Shown one piece after another: positions 36,190 to 46,011 of a stretch of 64,000 nucleotides of DNA. Source of the stretch: CAVYEM01 sp963767635 (GTDB taxonomy: Bacteria; Vulcanimicrobiota; Vulcanimicrobiia; Vulcanimicrobiales; Vulcanimicrobiaceae); assembly GCA_963767635.1 (NCBI GenBank), contig CAVYEM010000001.1, positions 1,612,001 through 1,676,000 on the forward strand, read 5' to 3'. A model generated the notes under the pieces. The model searched no databases. It was not told the DNA's origin and saw only the letters and a list, made by a program, of their open reading frames with translations. Made by a program: the position numbers and the translations under genes. Position 1 is the stretch's first letter; the number at the start of each line of letters is the position of its first letter.

Positions 36190-36971
36190 TCGCCGCAATT
36201 GCTTCCGGCTCCGAAGGACTTGCAGAGATCGCGTCGCGCGGCTTCACGATCGCGCGCGGCATCATCACGCAAGCTGAAATCGCCGCCCTAAAGGCGGCGC
36301 TCAAGGAGGCGATCGCGCACGATTTGGAAACGTGGCGCGGACGCGAGTACGTCAACGCCCACATGGTGATGAATTTGATGACGCGTGGAATGCCGTTCGT
36401 GCGCCTGCTGGAGAACGAGGGTATTCACGCCTATCTCGACCCGCTGCTGGGAGAGACGTGCATTTTGTACGCGTACACGTCTTCGAGCATGCCGCCGGGC
36501 GGATCGAACTACTCGCGGCGCATTCACGTGGACTGTCCGCGCGTCATTCCCGGCTATATCACGAACGTCGGCGTTACGCTTGCGCTGGACGACTTTACGG
36601 ACGAGAACGGCGCGATGGCGCTGTTGCCGCGCTCCTTCACGCGCAGCGATCCGCCCGACGAAGCGGAGTTCGAGCAGCGCGCGCAACGCGCGTATCCCCG
36701 CGCCGGCGATGCGATCGTCTTCAACGCCCGCACCTGGCATCGCGGTGGTCTTAATCGCACGGACAGCTACCGCCACGCCGTGACGATGAACGTGTGCCGC
36801 TCGTACATGCGCCAGCAGTTCGACTATCCGCGTTTGCTCGCGCCGGAAACGGTCGCAGCGCTGGGGGAGCGAGGACGGCGATTCTTGGGATTCAACGTGC
36901 GCATGCCCGCATCGCTCGACGAGTACTACTGTGCGCCCGAAAAGCGCCTCTACAAGCCGGATCAAGGCTGA
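36186..36971 (+). CDS. Phytanoyl-CoA dioxygenase family protein
   Basis: A 261-residue Fe(II)/2-oxoglutarate dioxygenase of the PhyH family. The iron facial triad is visible as His114-x-Asp116 (RIHVDCPR) and His185 (TWHRGGLNRT), and Arg191 is placed to hold 2-oxoglutarate. Such enzymes hydroxylate lipids, halogenate or modify sugars and natural products. The ATG at 36186 overlaps the methyltransferase stop, and the next glycosyltransferase starts on its last base. It probably modifies a glycan building block. Confidence 0.85.
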   Translation: MIAAIASGSEGLAEIASRGFTIARGIITQAEIAALKAALKEAIAHDLETWRGREYVNAHMVMNLMTRGMPFVRLLENEGIHAYLDPLLGETCILYAYTSSSMPPGGSNYSRRIHVDCPRVIPGYITNVGVTLALDDFTDENGAMALLPRSFTRSDPPDEAEFEQRAQRAYPRAGDAIVFNARTWHRGGLNRTDSYRHAVTMNVCRSYMRQQFDYPRLLAPETVAALGERGRRFLGFNVRMPASLDEYYCAPEKRLYKPDQG

Positions 36972-38695
36972 TGCCGGTCGCAAGCTTCGGCAGCGCGCGA
37001 ACGCTGGAATGGGCGACTCGTCTTTCCACGAATGCCGACCTGGTCGTCGCTGATCCGTCCGGATTCGCCGCCGCACTCGTCGACCTGGTCACGCGCGGCC
37101 AGTCCGGCGTGCCGCGCGACGTCTCTGGTTCTGCCCGTCAATCCGCGCGCGCAGGTTTTGGAAACGGTGTTTGCCTCGCTGCAGCAGCAGTCCGGCTCGC
37201 ACGATGCAATCTTTCGCGGCATGGATGCGCTCGCACTGTGCAAACTGACGATCAACGGTGAAACGCAGGCGCAAATCGAACAGCGGCTGCTCTGTCCGGA
37301 GGCCGCCGGAACGTTTCAAGATCTCGCGTTGACTGCCGACCGTGTCTTCTTCAGATCGATTCACGAACTGGAGCGCGCGGCCATGCAGTACGGCTACCGC
37401 CCCGTGCGCGCGCAGGTCTTTACGCCGCTCGACGCAGCCGTTCCGGCTCCGCGTTGCGCGCCAAGCGACCGCGGGACCGGCATCGCGGTGTGGGCTGCGG
37501 GCGTCGCGCCCGCACTGGTGGCCGCGTTCGAAGCGGCGTGCTTCGATCTGCGCACGCACATGACCATTATCGGCGCGTCGGGCACGCAGGCGCCAAGCGT
37601 CGATATCGACGCCGGCGAACCCGTGCTGCGCACGGCGGCGGCGATCGTGGCGCTCTGCGACGATCCGGGAACGATCTACGCCCTTTCGGCGTTCGAACGT
37701 CCGCTGTGCGCGCCGGTCTGCGGCGCGGCGGAGATCGTGGAACATCTGTACGAGTTCGCGCCGTGGAACCGAATCGAAACGGTCAACGCGATCCTGATGG
37801 CACTGCGCGGACTGCCCAGCGGCAAGCGCGCGTCGGCGTCGCGCTTCTCGCTTCCGCGAGTTCCGCGGATCGACGTGCGTGCAAGCGCCCCGCTCGTGAC
37901 CATCGTCATGCCGACATATTCCCGGCCGAGCACGCTTGCGCAAGGTTTGCAGCGACTGCAGACGCAGACGTATCCGAATATCGAGATCGTGGTGGTCAAC
38001 AACGCGGGCACGCCGGTCGACGAAGTGGTGGCCCAATTTCCGAATGCGCGCCTCATCAACCGCGATCGCAATACCGGCAATGCCACGCGCCCGCGAAACG
38101 ACGGCATCGAAGGCATCGAAAGGCGCTTACGTCGCGCTGCTCGACGACGACGACGTGTTCTTTCCCAACCACGTCGCGACGATGGTCGAAACGCTCGAGC
38201 GCTCGGGAGCGCGACGCCGCATATTCGGACTTTTTCGTGCGCTTCGTCGAACGCGCGCAGGACGGCAGCGAAACGGTGTGGGGCTGGGATTTGCAAAAGC
38301 CGTTCGGCATTACCTCGTACGAACTGCTCGTCGCAAATCGCTTGGGGTATCTTACCGTGTTCGTGCGCCGCTCGCTGATCGAGCGCATCGGGCTGTTCGC
38401 CGAAGAAGTCTTGGGCGGCGAAGAAGTCGAGTATTGGCTGCGCATCGCGCGCCACGTCGATTTCGTGCACGTGGCGCAGCCCAGCACGGCCTATACGGTC
38501 GTGCGCGACTGGCGCGGCCAGCTGAGCGAGAAAAGCCACGCGCTGTACGCCGGCGGCTACGAGCACGTCTACCGGCGTTACCCGGCGGAACATTTTCCGC
38601 TCGTGCAGCAAGCGCGGGCGGCATACGTGGCCTCGCTGCGCAGCACCGCTACGCCGCCCCCCATGCAGCCGCGCTACCGGATCGGCGCGGCGTGA
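36971..38695 (+). CDS. Large GT2 glycosyltransferase (three frameshifts)
   Basis: The protein (about 570 residues when mended) has an unfamiliar N-terminal half (residues 1-290: MPVASFGSARTLEWATRLST, ADRVFFRSIHELERA). A GT-A family 2 glycosyltransferase domain follows, starting at LVTIVMPTYSRPSTLAQGL, with the metal-binding ALLDDDDVFFPNH and a C-terminal DFVHVAQPSTAYTV. It is probably cytoplasmic, transferring a sugar to a glycan or protein acceptor. Single-base shifts near 37124, 38120 and 38208 break it into four pieces that join cleanly in register. The start ATG overlaps the last base of the dioxygenase gene; the end overlaps the next gene's start. Confidence 0.75.
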
Positions 38696-40444
38696 TGCTG
38701 CTGCTGCACTGGAACGAGCAGCGCTTTGCGGAAGAAAGCGCCGCCGTTCGCTCGCTGCGAACGGAGCCGGATCACATCGTCATCGCCACGGATTTTTCGC
38801 AGCTCGACCTCACGCTCTCCACGATCGTCGAAGCGCGCCGCAGGGGGCAAACCGTTGCGCTCTATCCGCTGCTCGCGGATCCGCTTGAAGGGCTGATCGA
38901 GCAGGTCGGCACCGCGATCGCGCAGCACCGCGATGCGGGACAGCGCTTCGTGCAACTGCTGGCTCTGCGCGACCATCGCCTGAACGTCAACCAAAAGCCG
39001 CTGCACGAAGCCGCGCAGTACGAGCCGCACGTGCTGCGCGGCGCCGTTCTGTGCGTGAAGTTGTGCGACGTGCTGCTGTGCTTCACGTCCGCGGAGCGGG
39101 ATCGCTGGAGCGCGCTGATCGGACGTCCGATTCGCCGGTTCGCCTACCTGCCGACGCCAAAGGTTCACCGCCGCGCCCCGGACGCCGGAGGGCTGGCCGT
39201 GTACGCGCCCGACATGACGGATGCGCAACTCGCGCTCGTCGCGCTCTCGCTGCAGGAACGCAGAGTAACGGCGCAGTTCGTACGCAGCGCGGGCAGCGAC
39301 ATTCCCGCCGGTACCGTCATCGTTCCGCATTGGTGGCGACCGGCGCGGGTTCTATCGCTTGCCGCGGCCGGCTATGCCGTCGTCACGCCGGAGCGCGCTA
39401 GACCGGACGAACGCTGCATCTGCGCGACGTATCAGCCCACCGATGCGTTTTCGTTCGGCGCGGCGGTTGACGCCGCGCAATCACTGCCCGGCGCGTTGCG
39501 CTTCGACATCGAAGCGCACGCGGTGGAGGCGGCGATCCAAAACGCCGGCGCTCACGCAATCGACGGTCCGCGCGTCTCGGTGATCGTGCGCACGTTCGAT
39601 CGCCCCGTTCTGCTTGCGCGCGCTCTGCGCAGCATCGTTGCCCAGACGTACCGCAACCTCGAAGTCGTAGTCGTCAACAACGGCGGCCCGAACGTCCGGC
39701 ACATCGTCGCGCAAGCCTGCCGGGACTCGTCCATACCGCTACGTCGAACTGCCGCAGCGCTCGCATATCAGCGTGGCGTCCAACGCGGGTGCGCGAGCTG
39801 CCGGCGGCACGTACGTCGGCTATTTGGACGACGATGATTTGCTCTATCCCGACCACTTCGCACGCGCGGTGCGCGTGCTCGAGGATGCGCGGGCCGACAT
39901 CGTCTACACCAACTGCATTGCCGAATACGCGCAGGTGTCGGGAGACCGCAAACAGCTGCTGGGCTTCCAAATGTTCCGAGACAGCGAATTCGTCGCCAAG
40001 GACCTGTACCTGGACAACATCGCGCCGATTCACAGCATCGTGCATCGCCGGGACCTATTCGAGCGTTTCGGCTACTTCGACGAGTCCTTGCCCGTGACCG
40101 ACGACTGGGAGATGTGGCTCCGCGCTTCTCGGGAAGCGCGCTTTGCGCACGTGGACCGCGTCACGTGCGAATACTCCTGGCGGTTCGATCCGGCGCGTGG
40201 AAACATGACGCTGACCCATCAGCGGCAGTTCGCGGACTCCTACGAATACATTACCAGCCGCTACGGCGCCGACGTCGCATCCATTCCGAATATTGCCGCG
40301 CAGCAAACGCAGGTCAAAGCAGCCCAAAGGCAGCGCGCTGCGCAGTTGGAAGAACTCGGTCCACGCATGGCGGAGCTGACGATCGCAGCAATGGCTGCTA
40401 ACGCTCTGCCGCTGCACACGGCGCCGGCCGATCCATTTGCATGA
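38695..40444 (+). CDS. Large GT2 glycosyltransferase, second copy of the architecture (frameshift near 39732)
   Basis: It has the same layout as the preceding protein: an N-terminal 270-residue region (MLLLHWNEQRFAEESAAVRS, DVLLCFTSAERDRWSALIGR) and a GT2 domain from RVSVIVRTFDRPVLLARAL. The aspartate cluster YLDDDDLLYPDH and the acceptor-site region VTDDWEMWLRAS are present. One indel near 39730-39735 separates QACRDSS from the rest. The start GTG/ATG at 38692-38697 overlaps the previous stop. The N-terminal region may be a degenerate second transferase domain. Confidence 0.78.
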
Positions 40445-40475
40445 CTTTTGAGGTGTGCCGACAAACCCGCACGTA

Positions 40476-41387
40476 ATGTCGAAGTATTACCGGTACTTCG
40501 GGTTGGAGCGGGATCCGTTTCTGGATACGGCGGATCCGTATTTTTATCACGAGCTCGGCCCGTTGCGCGCGGCCAAGCATCGTTTCACTGCCTGCGTCGC
40601 GGAATCGCGCGGGCTGACGATCGTTCTCGGCGAACCCGGCACCGGAAAAACGAGTTTGTGCAGCGCGCTGGAGCAGGAACTGCTCGCCGACGATCGCGTG
40701 ATTCTAGGGAAGGTTTTGGATCCGTCGTTTGCCACGGAGCTGGAATTCCTCATCGCGATCGGGCGCGTTTTCGGTCTGGCTCTTCCGGCCAGGTCGAACA
40801 CGGCGCTCAAAAACGCGCTGAAAAACTTCTTTTTCGAAACGGCGGTGTTGGAGGAACGCACCCTGGTGCTCGTCATCGACGAAGCCCAGAATCTCACCGA
40901 CGAGGGCCTTGAAGCGCTGCGCCTGCTGCTGAACTACCACGTGCCGCAAAAAAAGCTGCTCAACATCCTGCTGTTCGGCCAAAGCGAGCTGGAAAGCCTT
41001 GTGAACGCGCACGGCAATCTGGTCGACCGCGTCGATTCTTGGATTCGGCTGCAGCGGCTGGACGACGCAGCTGCCGGCGCGGTGTTGGATTTTCGCCTGG
41101 CACGCGCCGGGCTTGCGCCGGGGCAGCAGATTTTCGATCCGCAAGCGCGATCGCTCGTGGCGCGCGCGTGCGCCGGTCTGCCGCGGCGCCTGACCATGCT
41201 CGCGCACCTGTCTATGAACGAAGCCGCGGATCGGGCGAGCACGCTGGTGCGGGACGACCATGTTCGCGCGGCGCTCGCCGCGCGGGGCATTCCGGAACCT
41301 CCCGTCGGCGGATTTGTGCAAACGAGCCCGGCGAATGGGCATCGTCCACGCATATTCGAACGGCTGATGACGCGCCTGCGCAAATGA
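40476..41387 (+). CDS. ExeA/GspA-like AAA ATPase
   Basis: The 303-residue ATPase matches the ExeA group: the N-terminal YYRYFGLERDPFLDTADPYF block, Walker A GEPGTGKTS (about residues 51-59), Walker B LVLVIDEAQNL and the sensor LLFGQSE. ExeA-type proteins help assemble secretin complexes, and related ones occur in transposition and polysaccharide clusters. There is no peptidoglycan-binding domain or membrane segment here, so it is a cytosolic short form. I chose the ATG at 40476 for homology; a GTG at 40455 is possible. The stop overlaps the next start. Confidence 0.78.
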   Translation: MSKYYRYFGLERDPFLDTADPYFYHELGPLRAAKHRFTACVAESRGLTIVLGEPGTGKTSLCSALEQELLADDRVILGKVLDPSFATELEFLIAIGRVFGLALPARSNTALKNALKNFFFETAVLEERTLVLVIDEAQNLTDEGLEALRLLLNYHVPQKKLLNILLFGQSELESLVNAHGNLVDRVDSWIRLQRLDDAAAGAVLDFRLARAGLAPGQQIFDPQARSLVARACAGLPRRLTMLAHLSMNEAADRASTLVRDDHVRAALAARGIPEPPVGGFVQTSPANGHRPRIFERLMTRLRK

Positions 41388-42781
41388 AACGCGAACCCGA
41401 CTTCGATGGAAGCGCCGATATGCGCCTGATCGAACTACAGCGCGCCGCACTGGGCGTCGCGGCTCCCAAAACCAAAGCCTGGGAGTCGCGCTCATCTCCC
41501 GAGAGCGGCGTGTCGGAGCCGTTGAACGCGCAGCAGCCTGCGGGCGCGGTCATCGTCGTGGAAGCGACGGCAACACCCAGCGGCGACGTCATTCCCGGCG
41601 CGATCGTTACGCTGGCCCTCAGCATCTCGAATGAAGGCGTTGCGGAGGCGCGGGCCGTGCGCATCGCCGTGCCGCTGCCGGGCGGCGCGGCATATCGCAA
41701 CGGCTCGTTCGTGCGCGACGGCCGTCCGCTGCTGGACGACGCCGCCGACGAGTTCTTCGGAGAAGGCATCGCGCTCGAGTCGATCGCGCCGAAGTCGCGC
41801 GTGACGTTCCTGTGGAAGATCGGCGTGCGCTTGGGGACCAAGCCGCTCGTCATTGCGCCTGGCGTGCGTGCCGAAGAAACGGCCGTCATCGGGGCGCTGC
41901 CGCTCGTCATTTCACGCAAAAGCGGCGCGCAAACCGGATTTGCCGCGCAAGTCGAGCATGTGGAGCTGCCGATTTACGAGCTGGACGAGGAAGAGGTTCT
42001 CGAGCACGAAGCTGCGGAGGCGGCGCTTTCACCGGTCCGTGCGCAGCCCATCGAGCCGCCGCCGCTCCCGGACGGTCCCGTCGATGCATTTGCCGAGCCC
42101 GAGCGCGCCGCGGCGCGCGAAGCCGTCGTGCTGTACGGCCGGCTCGATCGTCCTTCGATTGCCTACTTCGATCAGCTGTTCAGAGGTTCGAAAGCGCCCA
42201 CACTGCTGCATCACTGCATGTTGAGCGGCGCCCTGGCATGCACGCGAGATGCCGCAGGCACCGATGCTGCGGGATTCACCGCGCACATGGACCGGCAGTC
42301 GCAGCTGCTGCAGCGCATCATGCTGCACGAAAGGATCGGAAAGGCCGATTCGATCGCCGACTATGCGGGTGAGATGCTCGCGCAGGTCGATCGCTGTACG
42401 CCGCAGCCCGTGCCGCCGCTCCGGGCACCGGATGATCCGAACGCCGTTGCGCTCGAAGCGGAATTGGAGGCGCCAACGCTCGCCGTGCTGCGGCGAATAC
42501 AGGCCGATGCCGCGCGTTGGGACTTTACCACCGCGCGGCAATTCACGCTCGCCCTGCAAGCGCGGCGAATTGCTGCAAACGCGCCGGAGGAACGCGTCGC
42601 TGCGGCCGAGCGCGCCCTGCGAAACTACTCCCAAACGGCGGCCACGCAGCTGCAGCGCTTCTTCGTGAAGATGCGGCTCGATCGGACCACCGGCTTGCTG
42701 TTTACGCGGGACGAAACGCTCGATGCTGCGGCGCGTGCCTTAGTGGGCGCGCTGGTCGATCTATTTTCAGCTTCCGCTTAA
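41384..42781 (+). CDS. Protein with a DUF11-like domain, unknown function
   Basis: This 465-residue protein starts directly on the ATPase stop (ATGA). Residues 45-180 resemble the DUF11/conserved-repeat fold: IVVEATATPSGDVIPGAIVT, LSISNEGVAEARAVRI and FVRDGRPLLDD. A Pro/Glu-rich linker and a helical C-terminal domain follow (from about residue 300: LHHCMLSGALACTRDAAG). No signal peptide is visible. Its role is unknown. The coupling to an ExeA-like ATPase suggests a shared complex. Its 3' end overlaps the convergent fliT-like gene by 15 bases. Confidence 0.6.
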   Translation: MKREPDFDGSADMRLIELQRAALGVAAPKTKAWESRSSPESGVSEPLNAQQPAGAVIVVEATATPSGDVIPGAIVTLALSISNEGVAEARAVRIAVPLPGGAAYRNGSFVRDGRPLLDDAADEFFGEGIALESIAPKSRVTFLWKIGVRLGTKPLVIAPGVRAEETAVIGALPLVISRKSGAQTGFAAQVEHVELPIYELDEEEVLEHEAAEAALSPVRAQPIEPPPLPDGPVDAFAEPERAAAREAVVLYGRLDRPSIAYFDQLFRGSKAPTLLHHCMLSGALACTRDAAGTDAAGFTAHMDRQSQLLQRIMLHERIGKADSIADYAGEMLAQVDRCTPQPVPPLRAPDDPNAVALEAELEAPTLAVLRRIQADAARWDFTTARQFTLALQARRIAANAPEERVAAAERALRNYSQTAATQLQRFFVKMRLDRTTGLLFTRDETLDAAARALVGALVDLFSASA

Positions 42782-43204
42782 GTCAAGCGATCCAAGGACG
42801 CCAGCCGTGAGACGATGCGCGGACGCCCGAACGAACGCAACGCCGACTTCCAGCGCGCAATCAGACTGCAGGCGCTCGCCGACCGCATCGCGATAGTGGC
42901 ACAGCCGAGCCATTTGATTCTCACGAATGGCCCCGACGTAGCGAACGCGGCGGAATACGTCTTCATCGAATGCCGCGTCGCGAACGGTGCGGGCGTCGTC
43001 CATCGCGTTTGCGAGCGCGTGCGTCACGCGCCGCGAATCGGCGAGCGCCGCGTGTAGTTCTCCCCACGATCGGAGCATGAGCGCGCGCTCGGCACGCCCG
43101 CACAGCGCTTCCAGCTCGCGCAGCGCTTCCTCGACCGCGGCCAAGAGCGCTTGCGGATTAGCCGACGGCTGCAAAACCGGCACCCTCGGCGGCTTGTCCC
43201 GCAT
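42767..43204 (-). CDS. Small helical protein behind fliS, possible FliT-like chaperone
   Basis: The 145-residue product is almost entirely helical (NPQALLAAVEEALRELEALC, HALANAMDDARTVRDAAF). It follows fliS with a 47-base overlap and occupies the position where fliT often lies. FliT is the export chaperone of the filament cap protein FliD. Sequence similarity to FliT is too low to see by eye, so the assignment rests on position, size and helix content; a FlgN-like protein or an unrelated product is possible. Confidence 0.5.
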   Translation of the reverse strand: MRDKPPRVPVLQPSANPQALLAAVEEALRELEALCGRAERALMLRSWGELHAALADSRRVTHALANAMDDARTVRDAAFDEDVFRRVRYVGAIRENQMARLCHYRDAVGERLQSDCALEVGVAFVRASAHRLTAGVLGSLDLSGS

Positions 43205-43598
43205 GTTCGCGCTGCGCCGCCTTGAACTGCGCGATCGCTTGCGCCCACATGTCGCGATACTCTCTGAAGTTGGGCAAAATGCGTTCCACGCGCACCGCGT
43301 CCTTCTGCATGTTGGCCATCACGAGCTCGTGATGCCAAAACTCGTACACACGAAAGAGATTGCGTGCTACGTCTCCGCCGATCTGCATGTCGAGCGACCC
43401 CATCAGCAGCGCCAGCGCCCGCTGCGCGCGCAGCAGTACTTTGTGAATTCCCTCGATGTCCTGGCGGTCCGTGTGCAGCTTTTCCAACGCCTGCGTCGCG
43501 CTCAATATCAGGACGTCGAAGATCTTCAGGATCAGATCTTCTCTCGAGGCGGTCGCAATGGAGGTTTTTAGATACTGCTGTTCGGCGGAGCGCTTCAT
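43158..43598 (-). CDS. fliS: Flagellin export chaperone FliS
   Basis: FliS binds the C-terminal helix of flagellin and keeps it from polymerising in the cytoplasm. The 146-residue protein has the family blocks QYLKTSIATASREDLILKIF, DRQDIEGIHKVLLRAQRALA and an FYRVY-like LFRVYEFWHHELVMANMQKD. The C-terminus is extended by an Ala/Gly-rich tail. The ATG overlaps the fliD stop (ATGA). Confidence 0.9.
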   Translation of the reverse strand: MKRSAEQQYLKTSIATASREDLILKIFDVLILSATQALEKLHTDRQDIEGIHKVLLRAQRALALLMGSLDMQIGGDVARNLFRVYEFWHHELVMANMQKDAVRVERILPNFREYRDMWAQAIAQFKAAQREHAGQAAEGAGFAAVG

Positions 43599-45611
43599 CC
43601 AGACTGACTACCACTTTGATTGAAGAAGGAACCCAGCTGCGATTGCAAAGACTGATACTGTGAAATCTGCGTTTCCGACTGCACGAATTCCGCACGCAAC
43701 GCATCTGCCTGCATGTTGACGTTGTCTTGAATCTGCGCGACTTGCTGCTGCAGCGACTGCACCTGCGAGTTGTTCGTGTTCTCGAAGCCCTGCAGCATCG
43801 AAACGGTGGGAATCGTTCCCAGCAAGGCATTTGCGGTATCGGTCGGCATGCCCGTCACGCCGGTAAGATAGCTACCCATTTGGGTGACCATGCCGCTGGG
43901 ACCGTTGAACAGCGATTGCACCGCCGTTGGGTTCGATGCGAGCGCCGCCTGCAATTGCTGCACGTTGAGCGGCTGCAGTTCTCCGTCGGTGCCCGCAAAC
44001 GTTTGCGTGGTGATCTCTTGGTCCGACGATCCGGTGTCGCCGGACGACGAGTTCTGCGCAAGCTGCGTGAACGAACTGGTCAGGTCCAGCCCCACCGAGG
44101 AAAGCGAACTGTACGCGCCCCCGTTGGGATCGAACGCCGTGACCATTTGGACCAGTTCGTCTTTGATGGAAAGCACGTCGGCGTTGTTGTAGAGGATGCC
44201 GCCCGCTACGGGCGTCGCGGCGGCAGCGCCCACGCCCGTACCGAGCGGCGTTGACGGTACGATCGGCGGCGCGGTCGAGGTGTTGATTTCGTTAATCGCG
44301 GCGTTGTATGCCGAGACGAACGCGTTCACCGCGGTGACGAGTGCGCCAGTTGTCTTGCCCGACGGTAATCTGAAAGGGCGAGCTCGCGGCTCCCGAGAGC
44401 TGTATTTGAACGCCCGGTATTGCAGAGGTGACGGAATTGCTGTTGCTGTAAATCGTTTGCGGCGCACCGCCGGCGCTTTGAAGCGTAACGGATGCCTGCT
44501 TGCCGATTGCCGTCGCTGCGTCGGACGCGTTCGTTAGACCCGTCGCCGTCAAAAAATTACTGCTGTCCGAACCGGCGCCGAGCACGATGCTCTGCGGGCC
44601 GGTATTCTGGTTCGTGAGCGTGATGCGGCCGCTCGCCGCATCGTACGAAGCGACGACGCCCGCGTTGGATTGGTTGATGCGCGTCAGGACCGACGCGAGA
44701 TTGTCGGTAGCGGCATTGACCGAAATCTGCACGCCGTTGATTGTGAACGTTCCGCTGGTGACCGGCGTTGCGTAGTTTGCGTCCGTGCTTTGCCCGAGCG
44801 CGTTCGTCGAGTTGAACGCGAGGGCTTGATTGACGCCGCCCACGCCGGCCGTCGCGATCACCGAACCCGAGGCTGCCCCGTCGTTGACTTGCGCTTGATC
44901 CAGGCGCAGCACTTGCAGCAGATTGCCCGAGTCGCCCGGCGCGCCAAGCGATATGGGCGAGTCCGAGTCGCTGATCTGCACGGCGCCCCCCACGAGCTGC
45001 ATGTTGAAGCCCGCATCGCCGGCTGCGTGTTCGGCAGTGTTGATTCGGGCGATGATGGTGTTGAGCGAATCGGTCGTGACGTTGTACGAGACCGTCACGC
45101 CGTTGATCGTGACCGAACCGTTTGCGCCGCTGCCGTTGGTCGGCGTAATCGCCGCCCACGAGTCTGCGAGCGGCACGTCCGCGCCCGAGGCCGTCGTTCC
45201 GGGCATCGCATCGGTAATGAGGTGCCCGACGTTCGCGGCGCCGGCGACTTGCGTTGCCGTGGCAAGCGTCGTTGCATCGATCGTGTAGGTTCCGGGCGTC
45301 GCAGTTGCGCCGGCGATCCCGGCCGCAGTCGCGTCCGCCGGATCGGTAGAGGATGCGGCCACGGCGTTGTACAGATTGGGCTGCGAGAGTGCCGTCAGCG
45401 CGCTCTGCACGGACGCGAGCATGCCGTTGATCTTGATCAGCTCGGCGTTTGCGGCATTGAGCGTCGCGATCTGCGCGTTGATCGTTACGGTCGGCGCAAG
45501 CGAAAGTGACGTCAGCTTTTGAATGATCGAATTGTAGTCGATGCCGGAAACGATTCCGGGAAACGAAACCGGCGGGACGTTGTAGCCTGGGACGCTGGAC
45601 GTGCTGGACAT
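43595..45611 (-). CDS. fliD: Flagellar filament cap protein FliD (frameshift near 44353)
   Basis: FliD caps the filament tip and folds flagellin into place. The N-terminus has PGIVSGIDYNSIIQKLTSL and LTALSQPNLYNAVAASSTDP. The middle is a large Ser/Thr/Gly-rich exposed domain, and the C-terminal coiled coil ends in QYQSLQSQLGSFFNQSG. The frame breaks after PFQITVGQD; a one-base repair near 44348-44356 continues into TGALVTAVNAFVSAYNAAIN. Full length is about 670 residues, longer than in enteric bacteria, with a large central insert (positions 90-330) that may be a glycosylation target. It is cotranscribed with fliS and flaG. Confidence 0.88.
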
Positions 45612-45620
45612 GATGCTCCT

Positions 45621-45962
45621 CTACGCGTTCTGATCCAGCGTTACGCCGCTGTGCTTGTCGAAAAATTGTGCGAGCTGCACCATCACGTCGGATGGCACTT
45701 GCGCGATTTCTTCGCCGGTGTGCGGATCGGTGAAAACCATCACGATCATGTTCGGATCGTGCTCGACACGGTACCGCACGTTGACCGCGACGGGCTGCGC
45801 CGCACCGCCTTGCGAGAAAATTTTGGCAAGGACCGGCGAAAGAATGCCTTCCTCGTGCGCGGGCGCCCCGGCGCCGGACGGTAAAACGGCAGCCGGCAAC
45901 ATTGCAGCCGGCGGCGTTTGCTGCGGCTGCGCTCCGGCGGCCGCGACAGTCTGAACGTCCAT
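45621..45962 (-). CDS. flaG: FlaG family protein
   Basis: FlaG is a small protein that lies next to fliD in many bacteria and influences filament length. The 113-residue product has a Pro/Ala-rich N-terminus and the family core VRYRVEHDPNMIVMVFTDPH plus GEEIAQVPSDVMVQLAQFF. AGGAGG lies 8 bases before the ATG, and a sigma-28-like promoter lies about 22 bases upstream of the ATG. Confidence 0.85.
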   Translation of the reverse strand: MDVQTVAAAGAQPQQTPPAAMLPAAVLPSGAGAPAHEEGILSPVLAKIFSQGGAAQPVAVNVRYRVEHDPNMIVMVFTDPHTGEEIAQVPSDVMVQLAQFFDKHSGVTLDQNA

Positions 45963-45983
45963 GTTGAGGCCCTCCTAGTACAT

Positions 45984-46011
45984 TTTTCGGCGCGCGGGGC
46001 GGTGCAATTTA
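45984..46011 (-). promoter_or_regulatory. Sigma-28-like promoter before flaG-fliD-fliS
   Basis: On the minus strand TAAA (46008-46011) is followed 16 bases later by GCCGAAAA (45984-45991). The flagellar sigma-28 consensus is TAAA-N15-GCCGATAA, so there is one extra spacer base and one mismatch. It is well placed to give the late flagellar genes flaG, fliD and fliS their own transcript. The -35 element overlaps the stop codon of the upstream glycosyltransferase gene. Confidence 0.55.

Noticed and set aside
42029..42634. Minus-strand frame inside the DUF11-like gene
   Set aside because: No motif or ribosome site; it is the complement of a clearly coding plus-strand gene with a coupled start.
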